This document shows positions 21,341 to 32,907 of a stretch of DNA of 64,000 bases, piece after piece; the first letter of the stretch is position 1; every line of letters starts with the position of its first letter. The stretch spans positions 16,185,190-16,249,189 of the forward strand of contig NC_135999.1 of the NCBI RefSeq assembly GCF_048128805.1, given 5' to 3'. The notes beneath the pieces were generated by a model. That model was given only the letters and a program-made list of their open reading frames with translations, made no database searches and had not been told where the DNA came from. This stretch comes from Centroberyx gerrardi. Its lineage: Eukaryota > Chordata > Actinopteri > Beryciformes > Berycidae. Both the position numbers and the translations under genes were made by a program.

Positions 21341-24300
21341 AGTGTCTCCAGTGGTTTTGTTCATGCTTTAGGGCAGCAGTGTGTGCAGTGGGAGTTGCTA
21401 AGTGCTACTCTGGTATGGTCAGTCTAATAATCTGTATTTGGTGTCACCACCAGGGGCTACAGAGAGACATTTGAAGCAAGGCCTATGCATGTGACTTGGC
21501 TTATTGCTGACAGAGGGCTAAAGCAAAAAGGATAAAATCATCAAGGGGTAAGAAACGACAGTATAGCCAATGACATGTCCACAGAATTTACAATGGAATT
21601 ACAGTGGAAAATGTTTTTCAGTTAAATTAGTAAACTGTTAAAGTTTTAAAAGATGGCTCTGCACGTGTTGTGCCCCTTTTCTGGCTTTCTGTAACTCCCC
21701 CTGTCAACCTTTTTCTTCCTAGACAGAGAACAGTGGGTTATTGTATAGCATGTGCTGTTGACATAAGGATTCAAATTGCTGTTGTGTCTTAGATGAATGG
21801 GTTGAACTTATCACTAAAGTTTATTGGTTCTGTTTGGAACCGTGTCATTGTGTCTTGTTTGAGTTTATTCAAGTGCAGGTGCTGGCAGATTCCCCTTGGT
21901 TTCTCATAACCATGAGCCCACCACACCCAAAGTTATACATTTGACAGGATCTTGGTAATCCTCAGAAAAGCCTTGATAATGTACTGAGAGGATGTTGAGC
22001 AAAACCTCAGATAAATGTTTTATCTGTGGCTACACTCTACATTTAAATATGGCTCTTTAGAACTATTGTCTAAGCAACTGTAAGTTAACCAATCAGTTTG
22101 AACCTTGCTTGAACTCACATTGCTGATTTTTCACCATACTTTAGTTGAAAGTTTTTCAGTGGATAGGAATTAAGAACAATTTAGTTATGAGATAGTGTTA
22201 TATATTACAATGTGAGAATGTTTCACATAGGAAACACTGCTATATTGTTTACTTCCTGAAGAAACGTTATCAGTAGGCTATAGCACTTTTCAAAAGTGCG
22301 TTACAGCATAAGGAAAGACAGAAAGTCATCAATTGCAAAGTACAAGTAATAAAATCAAGGTAGATACAAATTGAACTTATAAAAATGGACAGTTTTTTTC
22401 ATAAAAGTGCTTCTTAAGAGATTTAAAAGATAAAACTGATTTTGCTTGCTTGAGCTCCTCAGTTGAGTCCGCTTGATTATTTATCTCCCCAAGTGTGAGG
22501 ATAAATAATCAACTACAAGTTGTTTGACAATTTTTATGACTCAATTGTTTAATTGATCAAATTCTGTCTGTAGATTTGTGGCCTAAGCATTATTTATTCA
22601 TACACACCAAGGCTGTTTGTTTCAGCACAACAGGGCTTTTTGTTTCGTTATACTGTATTCGTGTATTACTGTAAATCTTTTCCTTATGGTTTATATATTT
22701 TTTTAAATGATGTTTTTAATCTGAAAACACATGAAAAATTCAACCAACCCACTGAGAACACAAGCAAGATGTGACAGTAACATGTTATAAGTGAATTTTA
22801 TCATTGTGGAGTGTACTGCTCTCATCAAGGTGTAGCAGTAAAAGCTAGGCTACATTCTTGTTTCAGCCAGTTTTTATTCCAGCGACTTATTTCACCTCTC
22901 AGACTTGTCTTAGGCACAACAATACATGAATGCTTGTGTGTGTTAACACTGTTGAATGATTCAGCATCCTGACTGACAGCCAATCCACCACATTACGCAT
23001 GAGTCCCAAGCCCATTTGCCAAAGTGCTCACTGAGCGATTATACAGCACACTCATATGACTGCTAACTCCCTCAGTGCCCCACAGCAAAGGCTGTGGCTT
23101 CCTATTGGTCATTAGGACTTAACACAAACAATAATTAATATCTGTGGTTTCTTAACTGGTCATCTTAGAGGAGAATTTTGAATCAACATGCTCTTCTGCT
23201 TTTGACATGATACACCCAAAAGGTATATTTACCTGTCTGCAAAATAGATGCAACCACCACACAAAGCATTGCACACCATTTGCTCTGTTTTGCATAATTG
23301 GTTCACATCCCCATATGAGTAAATCATATTAGCTATGCCACCTCAGCAAGGGATGAATAGCTCCAGGGTAGAGAGGATGTATTATTTAGAAATGGGGCTG
23401 CTGATGAAGGGACAGGGAACTAATTAATTCATGGCTTTATTAATAACGGGCAGTAGGATTTCACTGTTTATCATCTTGTCTGTACTTGCTAAGTTCAGGT
23501 CAATAGAGTGACAGCCACATACTGTGTAGGCTTCACTGTCCCTGGCTCCAAGTCGTCTTCTGGGCCCAGTGTTTTCCCAAAACTCTTCTGCTAGGATTTC
23601 ACTAATGGGATTGGATTGAATCTGAAAATTGGGTTGTCAAAACTGATAAGATTCTGCTCATTTAGATTGGGATTTGGTTTAAAAGTTGTTTCTGTGTTTA
23701 TCAGAACTCAAAGGCAGAGATTAGGATAGTTTTGATGCCAAAAATCAGGATAATCTTGATCTTACTGGAAGGGTGGAATCTGGGTGGATTTACAGACATG
23801 AAGGTATTTTAACTCAGAAACGGTGATGTAACTGGTGAAGATGTGGGGAAAGCACAGCCTATCCAACAAGACTTAGAATTGTGTCTTTAATTACTTATAG
23901 ACATTGAATTCTTATACTGCAGATAAGGGAATGAAAGTAACATGTAATCTCTCTTTTACACTTTTTCATCTACTATTTTTAGCATTGTTAGTAAAACAGA
24001 TGGACAGACAGAGGTCTATTTGAAGACTGCAAATCTGGATTCTGTAATCTTGATCTTGGGGTAGAAAAAGAGGATTAGAAAATGTATAATTTCCAGTCCA
24101 CCCAGCAGAGGATTGTCTGCTTTATAGCTATGGGACCTTATCAGTGATGTAGTGACAAATACAACAAAAAAAGTTATACATGTAGCCTATGCCTTTTCCT
24201 TTTAAAATACCCTGTCTTCTTTTAATTTACATCATTGTGATACTACTTAGCTTGCTGTGTGCTATGACTTCAGAGAGATGAGTGTCAGCCTAAAAAAGAT

Positions 24301-24440
24301 GGGTGTCCTCTGTTCTGCCAATAAGAAAGCGGGTAAACTGAGACTAGGTGGGTTTGTCCTCCACTGGCTCATATGATACCACCTTCTTTATTTACCTCTC
24401 TATCACTGATCATAGCCTTGTGATCAGCGAGTGGCATTGC
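21341..24440. other. arfip1-fhdc1 intergenic region
   Basis: 3.1 kb, AT-rich. It holds an old L2 3' fragment (22278-22465). Nothing else could be supported. Confidence 0.5.
22278..22465 (-). mobile_element. decayed 3' end of an L2-type LINE
   Basis: ATAGCACTTTTCAAAAG, then the ordered words ATAAAAGTGC, TTAAAAGAT and TGAGCTCC, parallels the better-preserved L2 3' end at 51485-51710 in the same orientation. It is therefore probably the same family, shortened by deletions. Confidence 0.5.
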
Positions 24441-24742
24441 ACCAGTGGTCACAAGCTGTGCGTGGCAAGGAAGGCGTGTGCGCGCCTCGTCCACCTGGCC
24501 CAATCACGTACGAGAGAGCGCACGCCGCCGTCTGGCTGCTGCTGCTGCTGCTGCTGCTCCGCCGCCCTGCAATGTTTGCTGCGGGCTCGGACTGAAGGCT
24601 CGCAGGATCCCAGCAGCTCACTCACAACCTAACACCCGAACCGCTAATAGGCTACAGATTTTCTCCTCTGAAAAGTATTCCTACTAACTCAAACGGTGAC
24701 CGAGCGGATTACGCGTCCCGACAAAGCCCTCTCATCTCTCCG
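24440..24742 (+). promoter_or_regulatory. fhdc1: fhdc1 CpG promoter and non-coding exon 1 (5' limit approximate)
   Basis: Abruptly GC- and CpG-rich within AT-rich surroundings, with GGCCCAATCACG (CCAAT box) near 24500. It ends at a strong donor CTCCG|GTAAGT (24742/24743). A (CTG)n run of about eight units lies at 24535-24557, probably in the 5'UTR or core promoter. Assignment to fhdc1 rests on position, strand and the acceptor at 35511. Confidence 0.6.
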
Positions 24743-26084
24743 GTAAGTCATGCAGGACATTTATCTCTGTAATTATGAGGCACTTGTTCCGCACGGCATC
24801 TGTGAATGTGCAATGGGCTGTGCAATGACCTGCCTCTGCTGTGAAAAGTCATCATGTTGTGATGAGCGTGGGGTCGGTTTGTGATCTCCAGACCGTTTAG
24901 GATGAGCTGCGAGCATTTAACCTTGTCGCTGCTATTTCTTTTCTTTTTTTTTATTTATCAAAGGTGACAACAGGCTATGTTCTGCAATGCAGTTAAGGTA
25001 CAAAATTACATCATTCTGAAGATTTTGTGTAGTTTTTAGAGCACCACATATCCCCTTAATATGCTGATCTGTTGGTCTATGTGTTGTTGGCAATGTAAGC
25101 ATAGAAAGCATTAAGAGTTTGTTCTCAGGGTTTCATTCCAAACCACATGTCCATTTTAACCAAAATATATTACTCAAGTGTAGCACTTAATAGCTCAAAA
25201 ATGTGGATGATTCTATCCTATTTCAAGGTCTTAAAATAGCTATTCATTTAAATATTTTTCTAAAATGAGTTTTACTCTCATTTCAGAAATAAAAAAACTA
25301 GGTGTCACTTTTCCCATATGGTAGATATCTGATTATGAGTATGAGATGTCTGAGTTCATACTAAACTACAGTAGCCTATACATGTTGCAAGTAAGCCGGA
25401 TCAGATCTTTAGTTCTGTCAGCAGAGGCTGCCTTACCAAATGATTGGTTAAGATTTGCCTAGTTGGTTGTTTTACCTATTTGCATGATCCTCATTTTACA
25501 AGTATTGGACAGAGACCTTTATTTGAAGTTTGTCTCTTGTTTTTTTGTCAAATGTATCTACATGAAGTGATTATAAGAGCAGAGAGCAGTGATGTAGTGG
25601 ATGTTGTGGAGTCCCAACAGAAGCAGTGTGACCCTCCAGCCCACGGTTCAACATGTATGGCTTTATAACTCTGCCTCTGTTGGTTTTGTTCTGAACCCCA
25701 GACCCTGGCTTCCTTGGCTTTTGTGCTATTTCACATGCTGAGATGAATTAGAGGGCAATCCATTCAAGTGTTGGGAACAATACCCCAGTGAAAAAAAGTT
25801 TCTCCCAGGGTCAGGTCAAGGGGGAGGGTGGTATCACCCCGGTTGCTGTGGAGGCAGAGACTAACATGGAAAACTCAATTCTCTGACGTCATCCCAAGGA
25901 GGAAGATATTGGGCGACTTGATTTATTTGTGTGGGAGCTAGGAGGGGCTGAATAGTTGTTGCCAACTCTGGTCATCTCAAATGCTTTTTATTGCCCGAAA
26001 ACCTGTTCTTGCACTTTATTTTTAAGCTGTGATAAAAACAAACTATAAATAAAAAAAAAACCTTCAGACAGAGGAAGAAATTGG

Positions 26085-26240
26085 GGCATCCTGGTGGCTC
26101 AGTTGGCTGAGGTTCATGTCATGAGGCTGCAATGTCCTGGATTCAAATCTGGCCTGGGACCCCTGTCTCATGTCATCCCCCTCTCTCTCCCCCACTCCCT
26201 CTTGCCAAACATTCCCAAACAAATAATCTTTACCAAAAAA
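26085..26240 (+). mobile_element. tRNA-derived SINE
   Basis: GGTGGCTCAGTTGGCTGAGG (A box) and GGATTCAAATC (B box) lie about 35 bp apart, then GGCCTGGGACCCCTGTCTCA and a pyrimidine-rich tail with A-rich DNA. This is the typical layout of teleost tRNA-SINEs. Confidence 0.75.
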
Positions 26241-29200
26241 ATGAGGCAGGGAAATTTTAAATAAGGAGTGTCATTGTGATGAACTGTGGAAAAATAAAGA
26301 CTGAACCTGGCTGGAAGCAGTAACTGACAACTGCTGCACCTTTTCCAAATATGTCTGTATTTGCTTTTTGTGAATTAGGATTCAGGACTGAAATAATGAC
26401 GCAATATTCCTCAAATGCCCCAGGTGTGTTATCTAGATAAATATTGTTTTGGGGATTCATGAATATTGCTTATGGGCTGCTCTGTTTTGTTATGTGTGAG
26501 TCTGTAATGCGATCCGCGTGTATAGGACGCCTGTAAGTAGTGTTTCTCAGGTATTAAAGTGTATTCTAATGAAGCCTGCTCTGCGTCTTTGCCCTTGGGC
26601 TTACAGTTTTCCCCACTGCCATGTAAACATGTTTGCATTCCCTCCGTGTTCCCCTCCCGTTGTCTCTATGGCTACACAAACACCTGCCTTATTTTCTCCT
26701 TTCTCATCCTTGTACATCTTAATAACCTGCACCTTATTTCAGGATTTGTTGGTTGTAATATTGGTTTAAGCCATTTGTTTAGCCAGTTTTTTACATGATC
26801 AAACAATATGTGTGTTGTTATAGGCAAAAATATCCTATGTTCTCTACTGTGGTGACTAAGCTTGTGTAAGCTTGTATGCCAAATATTTATTTGTAATAGC
26901 AACGCTGTAAAGCATAACAACAACAGCTACGACAAAATTTGCCTAAAGCTAATCCTGGCATCAGGCTCGGATTCCCAAACCAACAACTGGACCCCAGAGC
27001 CGGAGGACAGACAGAGGCAGTGGTCTGCTGCAGGCGAGACACTGATCACCTGTTAACAAAAGAACAAACGGGGAAAGATTCAAAGCTTTGTTTTGATCTG
27101 GAGCCTAGCTGTCCCAATCCATCCCTTCTTGTCATTACCTTGGCTGAGTGGGTTTTGTTTCTCCTGCTTTACTTTTCCTCCTAATGAAATACTTCTCTAT
27201 GTTTTTTCTTTCATTAGGAGAGTTTTTTGTGATTTGACATGTTTCCTTTGTGCCTCTGGAGGTTCTCTCAGTGTCTTGAAAGTACGTTTGAGGCTGTTAT
27301 GTCATTATGACTAAGATTTATTGTTATTGTGCGGCATAGTATCATTCCTATTTCAGATATGAGGTGCTAAGCAAACTGCTGCTCAGCAACATGTACCTTA
27401 AATGGGACAACTTTAATGTGAGTGAGTGTTCAAAACCTTTTTCTGCTTGGTCAGTTGTTAAGAGGATAAGCACAGATCCCTGTTTGTTTGAATCAGATTT
27501 GCAAAGATTTTACTCTTGGCTATATGATTATGAGAATGCCCTCTTCAGTTACAGGTTAGCTGACAGGCACAGTGTAACCTATGTTACAGGTAAGATAGTC
27601 ATTCATATTAGTCTTAGCTGAACCTGTCTATAGCCTCTTTGAACACACAATGACAGAGCAGAGTGGGGCGTCCTGCAAACTGGCAGCTTTAATCTTTTCA
27701 TTCTGAAAACCTTGTTTCAGACACAGACTGTTATTAGCAGATTTATTCTAAGCTTGGGGATATGTTGTGTTGAGGTCTACTGTGTCTGCACACAGTCTTT
27801 ACAAAATCCTTAGTTCTCTGAGACTGCAGGTGTTTGTGTTACAGGAGGCATAGGCAAGGGACCTGACCATTTTGGGGTTCGGACTGAACAGTCACATGTT
27901 GCATTTTTTGTGCAGATGTATTTCCACCAGGCAGGCCTTGCCCATGGCAGAGCAATATTTATAACATGGTGCCATACAGCGGCCCTGTGATGTAGAGCTG
28001 ATGTAAGCTATAGTATGATTTGTGACTGCGTTATGCAATCCTTGTGTTTGGTGTTCTGCAGCTTTTAATTCTCATAATAAGATGTCCATATCATTAATAA
28101 TTTCTTCATAGTGTCAACAGAAAGTAATGATGCACTGGTACTGAGCTACCTGCCTACAAGGCTGGTTTAATGTCATTTCCTCAGTTCTTTCTTCCTCAGC
28201 AGTCTGCAGGATATAATGTGATGTATCCCTGTGCTACAGAGTCAATAAAGATGGAGGGTTGTAATGCATGTGATTGGCTTGATAGATCTTTTTTCTATAG
28301 ATTTGCATGATAGATCTGTTTATTGAGAGCTGCTAGGGATCAGTGTTTAAGATGAACCTGTTAATAATTATGGAAGGGGGTCTTTCATTCACTGCAGCTG
28401 AGCCAGTTGTCTTGTCAGTGGTATTGAGAAAATAGATAAAATCAATCAGTATGAGGCTTGGTAGAAGAACATGCTCAATTCAAAAAAAGAAGCTCAGTTA
28501 TTAGCTGATCACACGCTACTCTGATTCTATTAATATGAATTAAAGAGTTGTTACTGTCACCTCCAGCCGACAGCCTTCCTTTCACGCTGAATGGGACTTT
28601 GATGCAGAGAGACTGAATTGTCGTCTATTTATAGGAACGTTTATGAATTGTGGGCCAATTCTGAGTCATGTGAGAGGAACATAGGGGACAGTTTTTTCGG
28701 TGAAATTAATTACCGTGCTGAAGATCATTAATAGAGGGCAAATCAAACTAGATGAGTAGGACTTCCACTGTTTTGTTCCCACTTCTTTTTCATTTGGAGA
28801 ACGCTGCGCTGTAGATTTTATAATGATGCTTTGTGCTGCTTCTTTTTTCATCTTTTAAATCATCAAATATAAATCAAAACATTACACAGCCATAATTAAG
28901 GTTACTGTCATTGTAAGAAAGACAATATAGACAATATAGGCAATGTTGTGTATTTCCTATATTGTCTTGGCATCAGCACTGTTGCATAACCAGATGCTGA
29001 GTAGGAACAATGATAATGTAGGCCTATTTGTTACTCTATTGGTAATCAGTGAGGCAGAACCTTCTCAGCTGACCAGTGGAAGATAAACGCGTGACGAGAA
29101 GACCCACGTTGGTCAATATGGAAGCTTTCATTTCCCATTGTGTGGAGTGCCATGCGCTGTACCTTGGCCTCATTAGGATTTCATTCCTCACTGTAGACAA

Positions 29201-30710
29201 ATAACACCCTGTGATAATCTTCTGAAACCCGCTTTGCAGATTTGAGAGTGAAGAAACTGTTGAGTTCTGTTGCAGCCTCGTTAATCCACTGTGCACAACC
29301 GATCACACATGGTTCTGGGGGTTGTTGGCCTGCAAATGCAGCAAATCTCTTACACTCAATACTAGATGTAACCTAGTTCATTATGCATCATTCTTGTGAA
29401 GTTTTCTATCAAATATTGTTTTAATACATCAGATTTCCTTCTTTGACCCCAAATAATTACAGCCTTCTGCCTTTTATCAGGGATTGAGTTAGGGCAGCCT
29501 TGAGATAAAAACACTGGGAACACTGACATGAAAGAAGAAGCAGACAGCGTTTGAACAATAGTCAAAAGATAGGCAGTAAGGTTGTGAGTAGAGGAAATAA
29601 AGGAAGACTTTCATGATGATGAGGATCCCATCTGACAGCTAGTGGACAGAGTACAGACACATCCACTGATCTATTTGCTCACCCCAAGTCAAAATCTTTA
29701 TCTCTTCGTATCTAGGGAGTGGGCTGAGAGCTTGGAAGTTTAAAGCCATTGATGCTTCAAAGGTGAAATCCCACATGAGTTACATCAATGCAGGTAGCAA
29801 TATTTTGTGTGAAATGTCCAGATAGCAGAAATTCTGCCTACCTTTTAGAGATAAACTCACTGAGAGTATCCATATTTTATATTTACTTTGCCAGTCAAGT
29901 ACATGTTGCTTCCTAGGTTCTGAATATTTCATTAACCTAGACGTTCATAGTAGGTGTCTCACCTTGGGTCAGCATTGGTGAGTGCCTCTGCTTAGGACAG
30001 CAGCAGCTTTGCATTGGAAGAGGGGTTACTTTATTCATGGGAACATGAATAATATATTCAATCAGTTCCTGCCAAAGTGCAATTAGAAAATGCAGACATA
30101 AAAGTACTAAGCATTCAATCTTTTAAAATATTTGATAAATCCAGGATTTCCTGAATAATGGGTTCCTTGTCCACGCTGTTTCTCAACTAGACTGTTTATT
30201 CTGGTGCATTTTGTTGTCGTATTTTGGTGTTATTTGTACATGACACAAGCTTTGATATGAGGTGATAAAATGTTAGACAGTGTCAGACACTTTGACACAT
30301 TTTGTCTGGATAATGCAAAGTGCAACCACAGCTGTTTATTCAGAGGTATATAAAAATGAATGTCAGAAAAACTGTTACACATGATAAGTTTTAACAAGAT
30401 TTTGTTGGAGGATTCGTGTATGCCGGTGATTTATGAAATGGATAGACCAGATGTGTATGGCTTGGATGCGTTAACCGCAGTCCTCTGAGAAAAAAAAAAG
30501 AGGCATTGCTGCAATCTGTCGCCTTCTGCCACATCTGAATGATGAACTGCAGTATCTCTGCTGTTGCCAGGGACAGCTGTACTGTAAATGTTTGTCTTTG
30601 TTTGCCACACGCACCTAAAAGGTGTCATTTCATATCCTCTGTGTGTGAAAGAGGATTTTTGGCAACGAGGTCCTTTTGTCTTGGTATCTGGGCAGTAGTA
30701 GTCTGGGTAG

Positions 30711-30751
30711 TGTGTGTGTGTGTGTGTGTGTGTGTGTCTGTGTGTGTGTGT
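30711..30751. repeat. (TG)n microsatellite
   Basis: TG tract with one TCTG interruption in fhdc1 intron 1. Confidence 0.97.
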
Positions 30752-31083
30752 TCATGCTCAGAATATGCTCAATTCTCAGAGCTATTGTGTGTCCTCTCCC
30801 TTGTAAACAAGTCATGGAAATAAGAGAGACAAACCAGTGCGGTTGGGAGAGTTCCCAAGTGGGTATGCAGTCTTATTCAGCCAACTAAGCCTAGAAAACA
30901 TATTGAGCTGCTGTACGATGGAGAATAACAGAATCAAAGTGCTGAAAGAAACGGTGTATCCACATTTGTTTTATAAAATTCTCAGGGATCAAGCAGTGGG
31001 AAGTCATTAACACACCTGATTTAACTGCATGGTGAAAGCTGTTATGAGTTTGGAAAGAGTTATAGGTGGAGTAGATTATTTAT

Positions 31084-31581
31084 CAGAGGTGGAAAGTAAC
31101 TAAGTACATTTACTCAAGTACTGTACTCAAGTACAATTTTAAAAGTTACTGGCACTTTACTTGAGTGTTTCCATTTTGGGAGACTTCATACTTTCACTCC
31201 ACTTCATTTCAGAGGAAAATATTGTACTTTTTACTGCGCTACATTTATCTGATGTCTGTAGTTACTATTTACCTTGCAGAATAAGGTTTTACATGCAAAA
31301 CATACAATACGCTCATAAAATATGTTGCAGAGTTTAAACTCCCCAACAGTATATGGAGTAGTTAGACCTACAGCATTAAAATACTTCTTACAGGTTAATG
31401 CATCAATAATTAACACTTGATCATGAGTACTTTTATTTTTGATACTTAAGTACATTTTACTGCTAATACTTCTATACTTTTACTTAAGTACAATTTTGAA
31501 TGCAGGACCTTTAATGGAGTATTTCTCCATTATGGAATTGCTACTTTTACTTAAAGGATTTGAGTACTTTTTCCACCACTG
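31084..31581. mobile_element. hAT-type non-autonomous element (MITE)
   Basis: Starts CAGAGGTGGAAAGTAACTAA and ends GAGTACTTTTTCCACCACTG, so the termini are inverted repeats (CAGWGGTGGAAA). The interior is dominated by ACTCAAGTA/TACTTAAGTA words. The 8-bp flanks TTATTTAT and TTATTATA are a plausible decayed target duplication. There is no transposase. Confidence 0.85.
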
Positions 31582-32864
31582 TTATTATACTACAGCATTA
31601 TCCATAAGGGGCTTACCTCACTTTACCTCTTCTTCTGCTCAGTCCTCTGTATCTATATACATATTAGATATATCAGAACAATAACGTGAATGTCAGTTTA
31701 TTCAAGGTGAACGAATCATGGAAAAAAAAACCTCTCAGAGCCAATAAAAGACCATCATGATTACTGCAGACATCAAGGTGATTGGAGGGATCAGAAAGAA
31801 ACAAGTTCAACAGCGACAGAGCCATCGCCCCACTGAGAGCTACGCAAAACTGCTCCTTGCTAACGAGCGTTTCCACGGCAATGATGATGGAGCAGGATTG
31901 GCCAAATCCCTTGTGAACGCAGCCCTTTGCCCCTACAGTGTGAGTGAAAGACCTCGGCTCTGTGGGGGCTCACTAGCCCTCAGGAAATTGAACTGGAAGT
32001 TAGCAACAGGGGATTAAAGCCAGCGGCGGCGCCTTGACCTCCAGCTTTACACATTAAGTGGGTGTGGATTTTATTTGTTTTGTATTTGGTGGCTCCCTAG
32101 ATTCCTGTTGACAGTCACCTCCAGTTAAATACCTTTTGAGTTTGGCAGGTTTATTATACAATAAAAAAAAACAAACACACACAAGCTTACACACACACAC
32201 ACACACACCATTGTCAGTTCTGTGCATAGCTGGGCAATCTCTCCATTCCTCTATTGTGCGAGTACATCACCCCAAAGGCGTAAAACAAGCTTCTCGCCTT
32301 CTCTTCCGGCTAGCCTTCCTCCAGATGGCATTCTGCAGAAGACCATTTCTTTCTTCATGTTAACTCTGACCTTTTTTAAGCCATGCTGCGTTACCCATCA
32401 GAGCCGTCAGAGTGCTGGGTGTGGTGGCCCTTGTCACTAATGAAGACTGATAGGAGTGAGAATGCCTCAGGGTCGACAACAGGTGGACTTTTAGGAGCAG
32501 AGCCACAATCTGTCAGTGTTCATCCAGGCAGAGTATTCAAACAGTCTCTCAGTCTGCGTTTTGTCCCTCAGGGCTTTTCTGTATAGTGTTACGGATAGCT
32601 GTGTTTCCTCCTCTGTAAATCATGTACGGCAAATTATGTCGGAAACAGCCTTGTTGTTTGTAGTCATGTCATGTTGGTTGTTGTCTTTTCCTATGTATTT
32701 TTGAAATGAAAAGAATATGAAATGCCACAAATCAATCTGCCACCAAGCTGATGTTTCAGGGAGATAGCATTATAGACCTGGAGCCCAAGAGCGTAAACAC
32801 TCTGCTCAGATGTCTGCTTCACTACGGTTACAGTGCTGGCAGGAAAACTGCAGGGTGTCTCCAA

Positions 32865-32866
32865 GT

Positions 32867-32904
<38 letters not shown>

Positions 32905-32907
32905 GCC
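32865..32907. repeat. (TG)n microsatellite
   Basis: TG tract with CTG and CG interruptions in fhdc1 intron 1. Confidence 0.96.
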
